Shown here one piece after another: positions 8,099 to 15,251 of a DNA stretch of 64,000 nucleotides; position 1 is the first letter of the stretch; each line of letters begins with the position of its first letter. A model generated the notes under the pieces. The model was not told where the DNA came from. It saw nothing but the letters and a program-made list of their open reading frames with translations, and made no database searches. Where the stretch lies: positions 1,051,297 to 1,115,296 of the forward strand of contig NZ_JH594596.1 of NCBI RefSeq assembly GCF_000243215.1, read 5' to 3'. The position numbers were made by a program, and so were the translations under genes. Source of the stretch: Odoribacter laneus YIT 12061. Lineage in GTDB: Bacteria > Bacteroidota > Bacteroidia > Bacteroidales > Marinifilaceae.

Positions 8099-9220
8099 TT
8101 AGGAAGGAGGGCAGGTGAGGAGGTAGTTTTTTATTTCCTGACAGATTGCAGGAAAATAAAGTTCTGGATGTAGAATTGCTTCGGTGGTAGAAGGCGCATA
8201 GGAAACGAGCTCAAAGATACGATTGAAGTCTTCGATACCGCTTTCTGCAGAGCCGCATACGGCCAGAAGGTTTACTTTATTTTGTTTACATATCTTTGCT
8301 ATAACCCCGGGAATTTTTCCGTAAAGCGATTGTTTGTCCAGATGTCCTTCCCCTGTAATCACCCAGGCACAATGGGACAGTAGTTTGTTGAAACCGGAAT
8401 AATGAAGGTAGTAGGCAGAGCCCGATACCAATTCGGCATTTAATAAGGCGGCAAAGGCTGCAGCAATTCCTCCGGCAGCTCCTCCGTATTTTATACCCGA
8501 TACTTCTTTTGTCGAATAGGCGGACAGGAGAGATGCGTAATTTTTCAGTTTCTGATCCAGCAGGGATATTTGTTTTGCCGAAGCTCCTTTTTGGGGACCG
8601 AATAGGGCGGCGGCTCCTTGGGGACCGCACAAGGGGGTATCTACATCACATAAAACAGTAAAAGCGATATCTTTAAATTTTTCTTTTAAATCATGTGGGT
8701 TAATGCTTTCTATTTCAAGGATATGATTTGAGTAATGATCTGAAGATTTAAACAATTGTAAACCCATTTCTTGCAGGGCTCCGCTACCGCCGTCTATACT
8801 GGCGCTTCCGCCTACACAAAGCCATATCCGGCGGACTCCGTTCTCCTGTGCATGATTAATCGCTCTCCCTAATCCTGCCGTATGGGCCTGATATACATTG
8901 TATTCACTTTCTTTTAAGTGTTTTAAACCGCATATAGAGGCCAATTCGATAAGAGCCAGATCTCCAATCCGGTAGTATGTTGTTTTATGAAAGCGTCCGA
9001 TAGGATCCTGGGCCTCTAGCTGAACAGGAGTTGCTTTCAGATAATAAGCGAGGATGGCAGCTGTTCCGTCCCCTCCATCTCCTGCAGGCAAGGGATATAA
9101 AGTATAACGTGGATCAGCTAAGCTGGCAGCTAGATACGAACATACCTCAAAAGCATCCAGACTACCTTTAAAAGCATTCGGGGCAAGCAGAATTCCGGTG
9201 TGATTTGATGAAGAATACAA
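8099..9220 (-). CDS. Glycerate kinase, probable TTG start
   Basis: A 373-residue glycerate kinase of the GlxK/GarK family, which phosphorylates D-glycerate with ATP and feeds glycolysis. Recognisable parts are the N-terminal LLAPNAFKGSL, PAGDGGDGT, GVGGSASIDGGSG-like segment (VGGSASIDGGSGALQEM), KYGGAAGGIAAAF, and VITGEGHLDKQS near the C-terminus. No ATG or GTG is available at the expected N-terminus. The in-frame TTG at 9220 gives the usual family length and lies two bases past the upstream gene's stop (9223-9225). A longer frame from a TTG at 9358 would overlap the serine hydrolase gene deeply and adds non-family sequence. The two genes are probably translationally coupled. The product is well supported, the start less so. 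Confidence 0.85.
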   Translation of the reverse strand: MYSSSNHTGILLAPNAFKGSLDAFEVCSYLAASLADPRYTLYPLPAGDGGDGTAAILAYYLKATPVQLEAQDPIGRFHKTTYYRIGDLALIELASICGLKHLKESEYNVYQAHTAGLGRAINHAQENGVRRIWLCVGGSASIDGGSGALQEMGLQLFKSSDHYSNHILEIESINPHDLKEKFKDIAFTVLCDVDTPLCGPQGAAALFGPQKGASAKQISLLDQKLKNYASLLSAYSTKEVSGIKYGGAAGGIAAAFAALLNAELVSGSAYYLHYSGFNKLLSHCAWVITGEGHLDKQSLYGKIPGVIAKICKQNKVNLLAVCGSAESGIEDFNRIFELVSYAPSTTEAILHPELYFPAICQEIKNYLLTCPPS

Positions 9221-9222
9221 TT

Positions 9223-10569
9223 TTACTGAGATACTAAAAAACGACGGGGTTCGTAATGCTGTAAATCGAATAGATTCTTTTCCGGCCAATTGGATACTTT
9301 TTTCAAAGCAGTGGTGACCATCTGATTGATATAAGAAGGGAAACGAGGGCCTTTCCAATTGCTGGTATTGGTAATAAATGCCCAGGCGTATCCGTCAGCT
9401 TGTTTCTTTAATAAAACACTGGTACCCGACAAGGTTCCACTTCTCCACCATTCTCCTTTAGGGGTGACATGCATCCAGCCAATGGGAAGAGCATCTGCAG
9501 CATAAGCCGTCATTTGGGTTATTGTTTCCGGTTGCAGAATATCCGGTAAAGCGGGATCTCCGTCGATTGCAGAAAGGAACCGCAATAATTCACTGGCCGA
9601 AGCGACCCAACCTCCCGCTCCGTATAGACCTTCCACATTATTTCCTCCGTAATATTTAGGGACGAGTTCTCCACTGCCATCACAAGCCGGAATCATTTCC
9701 GGAGTGGAAGATTCATAGTACCGGACTTCGTGTGGAAGCCGGTCTTCGTAAAGATTATTCCCCAGATACATATCATAACATCCCGCTGGTTGAAGCACAT
9801 GGGTACGGATGTAATCTTCGTATCCCATTCCGCTCACTTTCTCTATGACCTTTGTCAAGATGCCGTATCCGATATTCGAGTAGAGGGTGGAAGTGCCTGG
9901 ATAATAATGCAGGCGCTTTTTCAATACATATTGGATGAGGGTGGTCAAATCGGCGGGAGCAGGAACATGCATTTTACGGGCGATTTCTACGGGCGAAAAC
10001 ATGGGATCTCCAAATGCTCCGGCAAAGCCGGCCTGATGACGAAGTAAATTTTCAACAGTAACTTTCTTTACTTTCCGGTCTTTTATATTTAGAAAAACAC
10101 TGTCATTCAGAATACCTTCCGGTCCAAAAACACGATCGCTCAACTGTAATTTTCCCTCTTCCTGCAATTTCATAATACCCACTGCTGTAATGAGTTTAGA
10201 AACAGAAGCAATCCGGAAAACATGCTGCACATCTGTCTGGATATCTGCTTCTTCGTCAGCATATCCATAGCCTTTACTGTAAATGAGTTTTCCATTCTTC
10301 ATCAAAGCGAAAGAAGCACCTTTTATCGACCAGCTACGCATAAAACGTTCTATACTACGATCGATTTTATCGCTTTCAGGAAAATCAGAATCCTTGTTAC
10401 AGATGACGTCTCCAATGGGGTAAAGGGTAAGCGGAATCCTGAAACGGGCGGCATTGGCTTTGAGTAAAGTGCTGTCGTCCCGAAGCGGAGTACCCCCGGC
10501 AAAATTAATTTCCCAGGGTTTAGCAAGCAAAATGATAAATATGACTATCGTTAAAACAATATACTTCAT
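9223..10569 (-). CDS. Exported serine hydrolase, beta-lactamase (class C/PBP4*) fold
   Basis: A 448-residue protein with an N-terminal hydrophobic segment (about 3-16), likely a signal peptide or anchor. The catalytic tetrad is SVSK at 122-125 (S122 nucleophile, K125 base), followed by YSN at 230-232. The late part contains GEWWRSGTLSG, a probable equivalent of the third motif (HxG-like). This is the fold of class C beta-lactamases, DD-peptidases and esterases. The real substrate (peptidoglycan peptide, D-amino acid amide or ester) cannot be told from sequence, and it need not confer drug resistance. It sits directly upstream of the glycerate kinase in one unit. Confidence 0.8.
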   Translation of the reverse strand: MKYIVLTIVIFIILLAKPWEINFAGGTPLRDDSTLLKANAARFRIPLTLYPIGDVICNKDSDFPESDKIDRSIERFMRSWSIKGASFALMKNGKLIYSKGYGYADEEADIQTDVQHVFRIASVSKLITAVGIMKLQEEGKLQLSDRVFGPEGILNDSVFLNIKDRKVKKVTVENLLRHQAGFAGAFGDPMFSPVEIARKMHVPAPADLTTLIQYVLKKRLHYYPGTSTLYSNIGYGILTKVIEKVSGMGYEDYIRTHVLQPAGCYDMYLGNNLYEDRLPHEVRYYESSTPEMIPACDGSGELVPKYYGGNNVEGLYGAGGWVASASELLRFLSAIDGDPALPDILQPETITQMTAYAADALPIGWMHVTPKGEWWRSGTLSGTSVLLKKQADGYAWAFITNTSNWKGPRFPSYINQMVTTALKKVSNWPEKNLFDLQHYEPRRFLVSQ

Positions 10570-10695
10570 TACAAAACTAAATTTCTTATAATGACCTCCA
10601 CCACGTTCCGAATGCGAATTATAAGATTTGCATAGATATGTTTTGCAATATTAGAGAAAAGATATTTAAAAAAAAACTTTTAATCCTCAAAAAAA

Positions 10696-11484
10696 TTAAA
10701 AAAACTTGTCCAGCAATGAAAAGTAAAACTCCATAATTTCTCTTAAACGGTTGTTCTGCGGATCAAAACTAAATTCGTCGATTTTCCGGATCGGCAATAC
10801 CAGCGGAGAGGTACCGGTAATGAAAGCTGATTCAAATTCTTTCAAATCGCTGTATTTGATTCTCTCTTCTATCACCGGAATCTGATGTGCCTTACAAATG
10901 TCAAGGACCCTTTTCCGGGCAGTGCCCGGAAGTACCTGGGAAGTCGGGGCTGTATAAAGGATACCCGCTTTGATGAAAAAAACATTGGAACGGGAGCCTT
11001 CCGTAACAGATCCTTCCGTATCTTTTAAAATAATCTCATATACCCGATGCTCTTGTAAGAGTCTGTCTGTCAGGGTCCGTAAATCGTTATTGATATATTT
11101 TACCTCCGGATTGAGCCGGATTGCTTCACAGGTGATGGTATCGATCCCGTTTTTATAGTTTTCTTCTGTAGGATAGTGGTGGGGTATTTGGTAAATATAT
11201 TCGTCCCATTTATCCTTTGTGAGGTGAAGTACGTATTTGATATTTCCTTCTTCGATATGTTCCAAAGCGATCAGACGGTTGAGTTTGTCCTCTATCCGGA
11301 GTTGGTGTATATCGATGTCAATGTTTGATTTTTTGATAGAATTACGTAATCTTAATAAATTATCTTTTAAGAAGATAGCATGTCCTTTAAAAATGCGTAT
11401 CACTTCATATATACTAAGACCCGTTTTAAATTGAGATTCCGGAAATTCAGCCGGCTGCACAATTTGATTGTTCAATAAGATCAT
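10696..11484 (-). CDS. Class IV PLP-dependent aminotransferase (IlvE/PabC-like)
   Basis: A 262-residue fold-type IV aminotransferase. Family members include branched-chain aminotransferase, D-amino acid aminotransferase and aminodeoxychorismate lyase (PabC). The likely Schiff-base lysine is K129 in EVKYINN, and the glutamate that contacts the PLP nitrogen is in TEGSRSNVFF (about 161-170). LPGTARKRVL (about 185-194) is the conserved phosphate-binding region. At 262 residues it is shorter than IlvE and closer to PabC, but the neighbours give no folate context. A TAATTTTG element (11507 down to 11500) just upstream of the start is a promoter candidate. Substrate unresolved. Confidence 0.78.
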   Translation of the reverse strand: MILLNNQIVQPAEFPESQFKTGLSIYEVIRIFKGHAIFLKDNLLRLRNSIKKSNIDIDIHQLRIEDKLNRLIALEHIEEGNIKYVLHLTKDKWDEYIYQIPHHYPTEENYKNGIDTITCEAIRLNPEVKYINNDLRTLTDRLLQEHRVYEIILKDTEGSVTEGSRSNVFFIKAGILYTAPTSQVLPGTARKRVLDICKAHQIPVIEERIKYSDLKEFESAFITGTSPLVLPIRKIDEFSFDPQNNRLREIMEFYFSLLDKFF

Positions 11485-11587
11485 GTTGTCAATTTTTTAC
11501 AAAATTACAAAAATGTGTCTTTCGGTGTGCTGTTCTTCTCCTGAAAGTTTTTCTTTTTCTTATATCAGCTTTTTCAATAATTTGAAC

Positions 11588-11595
11588 TAAATTTG
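11588..11595 (+). promoter_or_regulatory. Putative -7 element before the 11604 gene
   Basis: TAAATTTG matches TAnnTTTG perfectly but lies only 8 bases before the ATG at 11604, which would make the mRNA nearly leaderless. No good -33 TTTG is 19 bases upstream. It is a candidate only. Confidence 0.3.
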
Positions 11596-11603
11596 GCTCA
11601 ATT

Positions 11604-12095
11604 ATGGAAAATAAAGGGCTGATCGAAAAAACAGAGACTTTTTTGAAAGAAGTCGTTATGGGTGAATTGGGAAAGTTGCAGCATGCCGGACTTTCTTATA
11701 TGCAATTTGTGCTGATGGGGCAAGCCATTGAAGTTTTGGGAGGATTTCTGGATCAGAAGCCGATGAAAGCGAAAGGACAGGGGGCAAAACGCTTTGCTGC
11801 CTGTGTAAAATATCTGTTAGGAGGACGTTATCGTTTACTCAATGAAAATGATTTTCTCTATCACACCTTACGCAATCAAATGACACATACTTTTATTCCG
11901 GGAAATCAGCTTCTTTTATTGAACGGAGAGGAAAATACAGCCGGATATCAGCATCTGGAAAGGAAAGGAAATCAGTTGGTGATGATTTCCGGGGTATTTT
12001 ATGAAGACCTTTGCCAAGCTTGTGAAAGATTGCTTGTATTGTTAAAAGAAGGACGATTAAAGCCTAAAAATATTGCATTCGGGGATGATGAATAA
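11604..12095 (+). CDS. Conserved-looking protein of unknown function
   Basis: A 163-residue cytoplasmic protein that I do not recognise. It has no signal peptide or membrane segment. It looks mostly helical, with a Gly-rich turn (MGQAIEVLGGF) near 40, a basic stretch (MKAKGQGAKRF), a tract reading LYHTLRNQMTHTFIPG at about 85-100, and a final helix EDLCQACERLLVLL. The RNQMTH segment resembles the RNxxxH motif of HEPN-type proteins, but there is no toxin-antitoxin partner here. Its end overlaps the next gene by 11 bases, so it is coupled to the DUF2520/KdsC/UbiA/Maf run. No function is proposed. Confidence 0.6.
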   Translation: MENKGLIEKTETFLKEVVMGELGKLQHAGLSYMQFVLMGQAIEVLGGFLDQKPMKAKGQGAKRFAACVKYLLGGRYRLLNENDFLYHTLRNQMTHTFIPGNQLLLLNGEENTAGYQHLERKGNQLVMISGVFYEDLCQACERLLVLLKEGRLKPKNIAFGDDE

Positions 12096-12915
12096 GAAAA
12101 TAGTACTGATCGGAGCCGGAAATGTTGCCCACCATTTGGCACCTGCTTTGTTACGAGCCGGGATGAATATGTGTCAAATTTATAGTCGTACCCTTGAATC
12201 CGCCAGAGAGTTGGGCAGGAAAACAGGAATAACTTATACTTCAGACACTTTCGCCGTATACCCGGATGGAGATATTTATATATTTTGTGTAAGTGATGAT
12301 GCTTTATTATCTGTATTTAAGAGTTTAAGAATTAATGAGGAGGCTTTGATTTTACATACGTCCGGAAGTGTGCCACTCGACATTTTTAAGCCTTATCGTC
12401 AGAACTATGGCGTACTTTATCCTTTGCAGACTTTTTCAAAGACGAGAAATTTGGATTTTGGGGAAATACCTCTTTGTATTGAAGCTCCGGACAAAGAAGT
12501 TTTAAAAACAATAGGCCAGATCGCAGATAAACTTTCCTCTAAAGTTTATGAAATCAGTTCGGAAAAACGGAAGAAACTTCATTTGGCGGCTGTTTTGGCC
12601 AATAATTTCACAAATCATTTATATCATATGGCGGGTAAGCTATTGGAAAAAGAGGATTTGGATTTTAATTTACTAAGGCCTTTAATTTTTGAAACGGCTC
12701 ATAAAGTCATGCAGATGATTCCGGAAAATGCCCAGACCGGACCTGCCCGGCGGGGAGACACCAATATCCTGAATTTACATAAAAGTATGCTGAAAGATAA
12801 CCGGGATATTCAAACCTTATACGTTTTATTATCCCAATCCATACAGCAAACCTATTCTAAAAAAGAGAAAAAAGAAGAAACAGAAAATAATGCTCCCCAG
12901 TGGACATTGTGGTAA
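12085..12915 (+). CDS. DUF2520 Rossmann-fold dehydrogenase-like protein
   Basis: About 276 residues. The N-terminus has a dinucleotide-binding loop, VLIGAGNVAHHLA (about 7-19), and the C-terminal half is the helical DUF2520 domain typical of this family (KKLHLAAVLANNFTNHL and later TGPARRGD). These proteins resemble ketopantoate and pyrroline-5-carboxylate reductases, but the true substrate is not established. The start was set at ATG 12085 (or the adjacent 12088), inside the ATGATGAATAA overlap with the preceding stop; a longer TTG start at 12073 adds only four residues. In Bacteroidales this gene commonly precedes the KdsC-like phosphatase and Maf, as here. Confidence 0.82.
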   Translation: MMNKKIVLIGAGNVAHHLAPALLRAGMNMCQIYSRTLESARELGRKTGITYTSDTFAVYPDGDIYIFCVSDDALLSVFKSLRINEEALILHTSGSVPLDIFKPYRQNYGVLYPLQTFSKTRNLDFGEIPLCIEAPDKEVLKTIGQIADKLSSKVYEISSEKRKKLHLAAVLANNFTNHLYHMAGKLLEKEDLDFNLLRPLIFETAHKVMQMIPENAQTGPARRGDTNILNLHKSMLKDNRDIQTLYVLLSQSIQQTYSKKEKKEETENNAPQWTLW

Positions 12916-12943
12916 ATAAAAGAAAATAATTAAACGAGATAGA

Positions 12944-13471
12944 ATGGCATTTTTTAAAGAAGAATTAAAGAAAATACGAGCTTTTGTATTTGATGTAGAC
13001 GGTGTATTGTCCCGTCAGGAAGTAAGTCTTTCACCGGAAGGAGAACTCATTCGGACATCCTGTGCAAAAGACGGTTATGCTTTGATGTATAGTGGTAAAA
13101 AGGGATACATTTTAGCTATCATCTCCGGGGGAGGATCCCCAGGGCTGGAAGAGAGATTTAAAAAATTAGGCATAAAAGATATTTACCTGAGAATTGAAAA
13201 TAAGGTAAAAGCACTGGAAGAATTGATATCTAAATACGGTTTGAAGCCGGAAGAAATCATGTATATGGGGGACGATATACCCGACTACAATGTGATGACG
13301 CGTGTAGGACTTCCGGTATGTCCTGCAGATGCCTGTGAAGAAATTAAAGCTATTTCAAAATATATATCCGATTTAAACGGGGGAATGGGATGTGTGCGGG
13401 ATGTTATAGCTCAGGTTTTAAAAGCCCGGGGAGATTGGATGGATACAAGTTGTTACGTAAAGAGTATGTAA
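12944..13471 (+). CDS. kdsC: KdsC-like HAD phosphatase (3-deoxy-D-manno-octulosonate 8-phosphate phosphatase family)
   Basis: A 175-residue HAD hydrolase of the short, cap-less KdsC type. The catalytic motif is DVDGVL at 17-22 (D17 nucleophile, D19 acid/base), motif II is ISGG at about 60-63, and motif III is MGDDIPD near 108-114. The family forms tetramers that dephosphorylate KDO 8-phosphate for lipid A inner core. This fits a Gram-negative organism, and the upstream Rossmann protein and downstream genes are often co-inherited with it. The C-terminal extension AQVLKARGDWMDTSCYVKSM covers the neighbouring active site in family members. A sialic acid-type phosphatase role is an alternative. 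Confidence 0.85.
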   Translation: MAFFKEELKKIRAFVFDVDGVLSRQEVSLSPEGELIRTSCAKDGYALMYSGKKGYILAIISGGGSPGLEERFKKLGIKDIYLRIENKVKALEELISKYGLKPEEIMYMGDDIPDYNVMTRVGLPVCPADACEEIKAISKYISDLNGGMGCVRDVIAQVLKARGDWMDTSCYVKSM

Positions 13472-13575
13472 GGAGGACAGAAATCCCGGAATTTGAAAAA
13501 AAGTGGTGTTTTGACTAAATGTGCTTAGATATAGGTTTTTATATATAATTATTTAATTCTATAGTGTAGCGAATT

Positions 13576-14505
13576 ATGCTTAAAATTTTGAGACTGATCC
13601 GGATTCGTACCCTTATTTTTACTGTATTTGTGATGTGTATGGTAAGGTATTTTGTAATGGAACCTTTGTTGTTAAAAGATGGTTTTTTTTTACAGATGCC
13701 TGTTGTCGTATTTGTCCTGTTGATTATTTCTGTCTGTTGTTTGGTTGCGGCAGCCTACGTTATCAACGATTATTTTGATACCCGTACCGACCGTATATCG
13801 GGAGTGAAAGCGGTAATTGTCGGTCGGCATATAACGAGAAGGACAGCTATCATTCTCCATACTATATTGAATATTGTAGCGGTCGGTTTGGCTTTTTACG
13901 TGAGTTGGATGGTTGGGAAATGGAAAATCAGCCTGTTATTTTTTCTGATTTCGGGTATATTATGGTTTTATTCTTCCTGCTATAAAAGATATCTTTTGCT
14001 GGGAAATTTAATGGTTGCTTTTTTGGTTGGTCTGATCCCTTTGAGCGTACTTGTATTTGAAATTCCGTTGTTACAGGAAGCATACGGGCAAACGGCATTT
14101 TTTCCGGATTTTATGTATTTATATAAATGGGTATTGGGTTTTTCTTTTTTTCTAGTAGGGAACACATTTGTTTACGAAGTAAATAAAGATAATTATACGA
14201 TGAGTGGGGATATAGAGAAAGGGATAGTTACTATTCCTTTGAAATGGGGTAGAAGAACGACTCGTTGTATCATGGGAACAGTAGTCGTAATCATTATGCT
14301 TGCTGTCTTTTTCCTCTGTCTTAAAATTTTTCCTTTTTCTGTCCTTAGCTGGACTTACATTTTTCTGGCGATAGAATTACCTTACTTGTTTTATTTATAT
14401 ACGATATTAAATCCCCGGGGAAAACGCAGTATACAACTGGGAACCATTCGGTTTATTATGGTTGCAGGTATTGCTTTCGCTTTTTTTATCGGTCATTTAT
14501 TATAA
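13576..14505 (+). CDS. UbiA-family prenyltransferase
   Basis: A 309-residue integral membrane protein with about eight transmembrane helices. The first aspartate-rich motif is NDYFDTRTD at 64-72, the NDxxDxxxD signature that binds prenyl diphosphate through magnesium. The second motif region reads NKDNYTMSGDIEKG, in the usual place of the second Asp cluster. Homologues in Bacteroidales are often annotated geranylgeranylglycerol-phosphate geranylgeranyltransferase, but the acceptor is not shown by the sequence; a quinone ring or another polar head is equally possible. It sits between kdsC and maf with 27 bases to the next gene. Confidence 0.82.
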   Translation: MLKILRLIRIRTLIFTVFVMCMVRYFVMEPLLLKDGFFLQMPVVVFVLLIISVCCLVAAAYVINDYFDTRTDRISGVKAVIVGRHITRRTAIILHTILNIVAVGLAFYVSWMVGKWKISLLFFLISGILWFYSSCYKRYLLLGNLMVAFLVGLIPLSVLVFEIPLLQEAYGQTAFFPDFMYLYKWVLGFSFFLVGNTFVYEVNKDNYTMSGDIEKGIVTIPLKWGRRTTRCIMGTVVVIIMLAVFFLCLKIFPFSVLSWTYIFLAIELPYLFYLYTILNPRGKRSIQLGTIRFIMVAGIAFAFFIGHLL

Positions 14506-14532
14506 AAATGTCGGACGGTTAAATTACAAATT

Positions 14533-15147
14533 ATGAATTATAAAATTATATTGGCATCTTCTTCCCCCAGAAGGCAGCAATTAATGCAGGCTGCAGGAAT
14601 TCAGTTTGAAGTCCGGTGCAAAGATGTAGCAGAAATTTATCCTTCTGATTTGGAGGTGAAAAATATTCCCCTTTATTTGGCAAAACTAAAGGCGGAAGCT
14701 TTCAAAAAGGAACAATCAGAAGATGAGCTGTGGATAACGGCAGATACGATTGTATGTATCCACGATAAAAAAGTCGGAAAACCCCGGGACAGAGTAGATG
14801 CCATCCGTATATTGGAAGAATTATCAGGCAATAAGCATACCGTTATTACCGGATTATGTTTGACAACTTCAAGCGAACAGAGGTGTTTTTCTGTCAGTAC
14901 CGATGTCTATTTCAGAACATTAAGCAGAGAAGAAATCGAGGCTTATGTCGATGTTTATCAGCCTTATGATAAAGCGGGTGCTTATGGTATACAGGAATGG
15001 ATCGGATACATCGGGATTGAACGGATCGAAGGTTCCTTTTATAATGTGATGGGATTGCCCGTACAGACATTATACAGTGAATTGAAAAAACTGGGAATAA
15101 CATTTTTACCGGAAGATCCTTCCGTTCAGAAAATACAAGGGGAGTGA
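14533..15147 (+). CDS. maf: Maf-family nucleoside triphosphate pyrophosphatase
   Basis: A 204-residue Maf protein of usual length. It hydrolyses non-canonical or pyrimidine nucleoside triphosphates (dTTP/UTP type, or m7GTP type) to monophosphates and is linked to house-cleaning and septum control. The N-terminal signature LASSSPRR is at about 7-14, followed by ITADTIV, GKPRD, and the late motif YDKAGAYGIQ. The presence of the intact DKAGAY motif supports the dTTP/UTP pyrophosphatase (YhdE) subgroup. It closes the DUF2520-kdsC-ubiA-maf run. Confidence 0.88.
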   Translation: MNYKIILASSSPRRQQLMQAAGIQFEVRCKDVAEIYPSDLEVKNIPLYLAKLKAEAFKKEQSEDELWITADTIVCIHDKKVGKPRDRVDAIRILEELSGNKHTVITGLCLTTSSEQRCFSVSTDVYFRTLSREEIEAYVDVYQPYDKAGAYGIQEWIGYIGIERIEGSFYNVMGLPVQTLYSELKKLGITFLPEDPSVQKIQGE

Positions 15148-15251
15148 ATCGGATAACTTTCTAGTGGATTCTTATAAGCCATCGTTTGCATCTCATGAAG
15201 TCGTTAGAATACATAGTTAATTATAAATGAATCTATAAAATAAATAAATTT

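Noticed and set aside
8286-8630. Arg-rich 114-codon minus-strand frame
   Set aside because: It is another frame of the glycerate kinase gene.
9221-9358. Longer N-terminus for glycerate kinase
   Set aside because: It begins at a TTG deep within the serine hydrolase gene and adds 46 residues not seen in the family.
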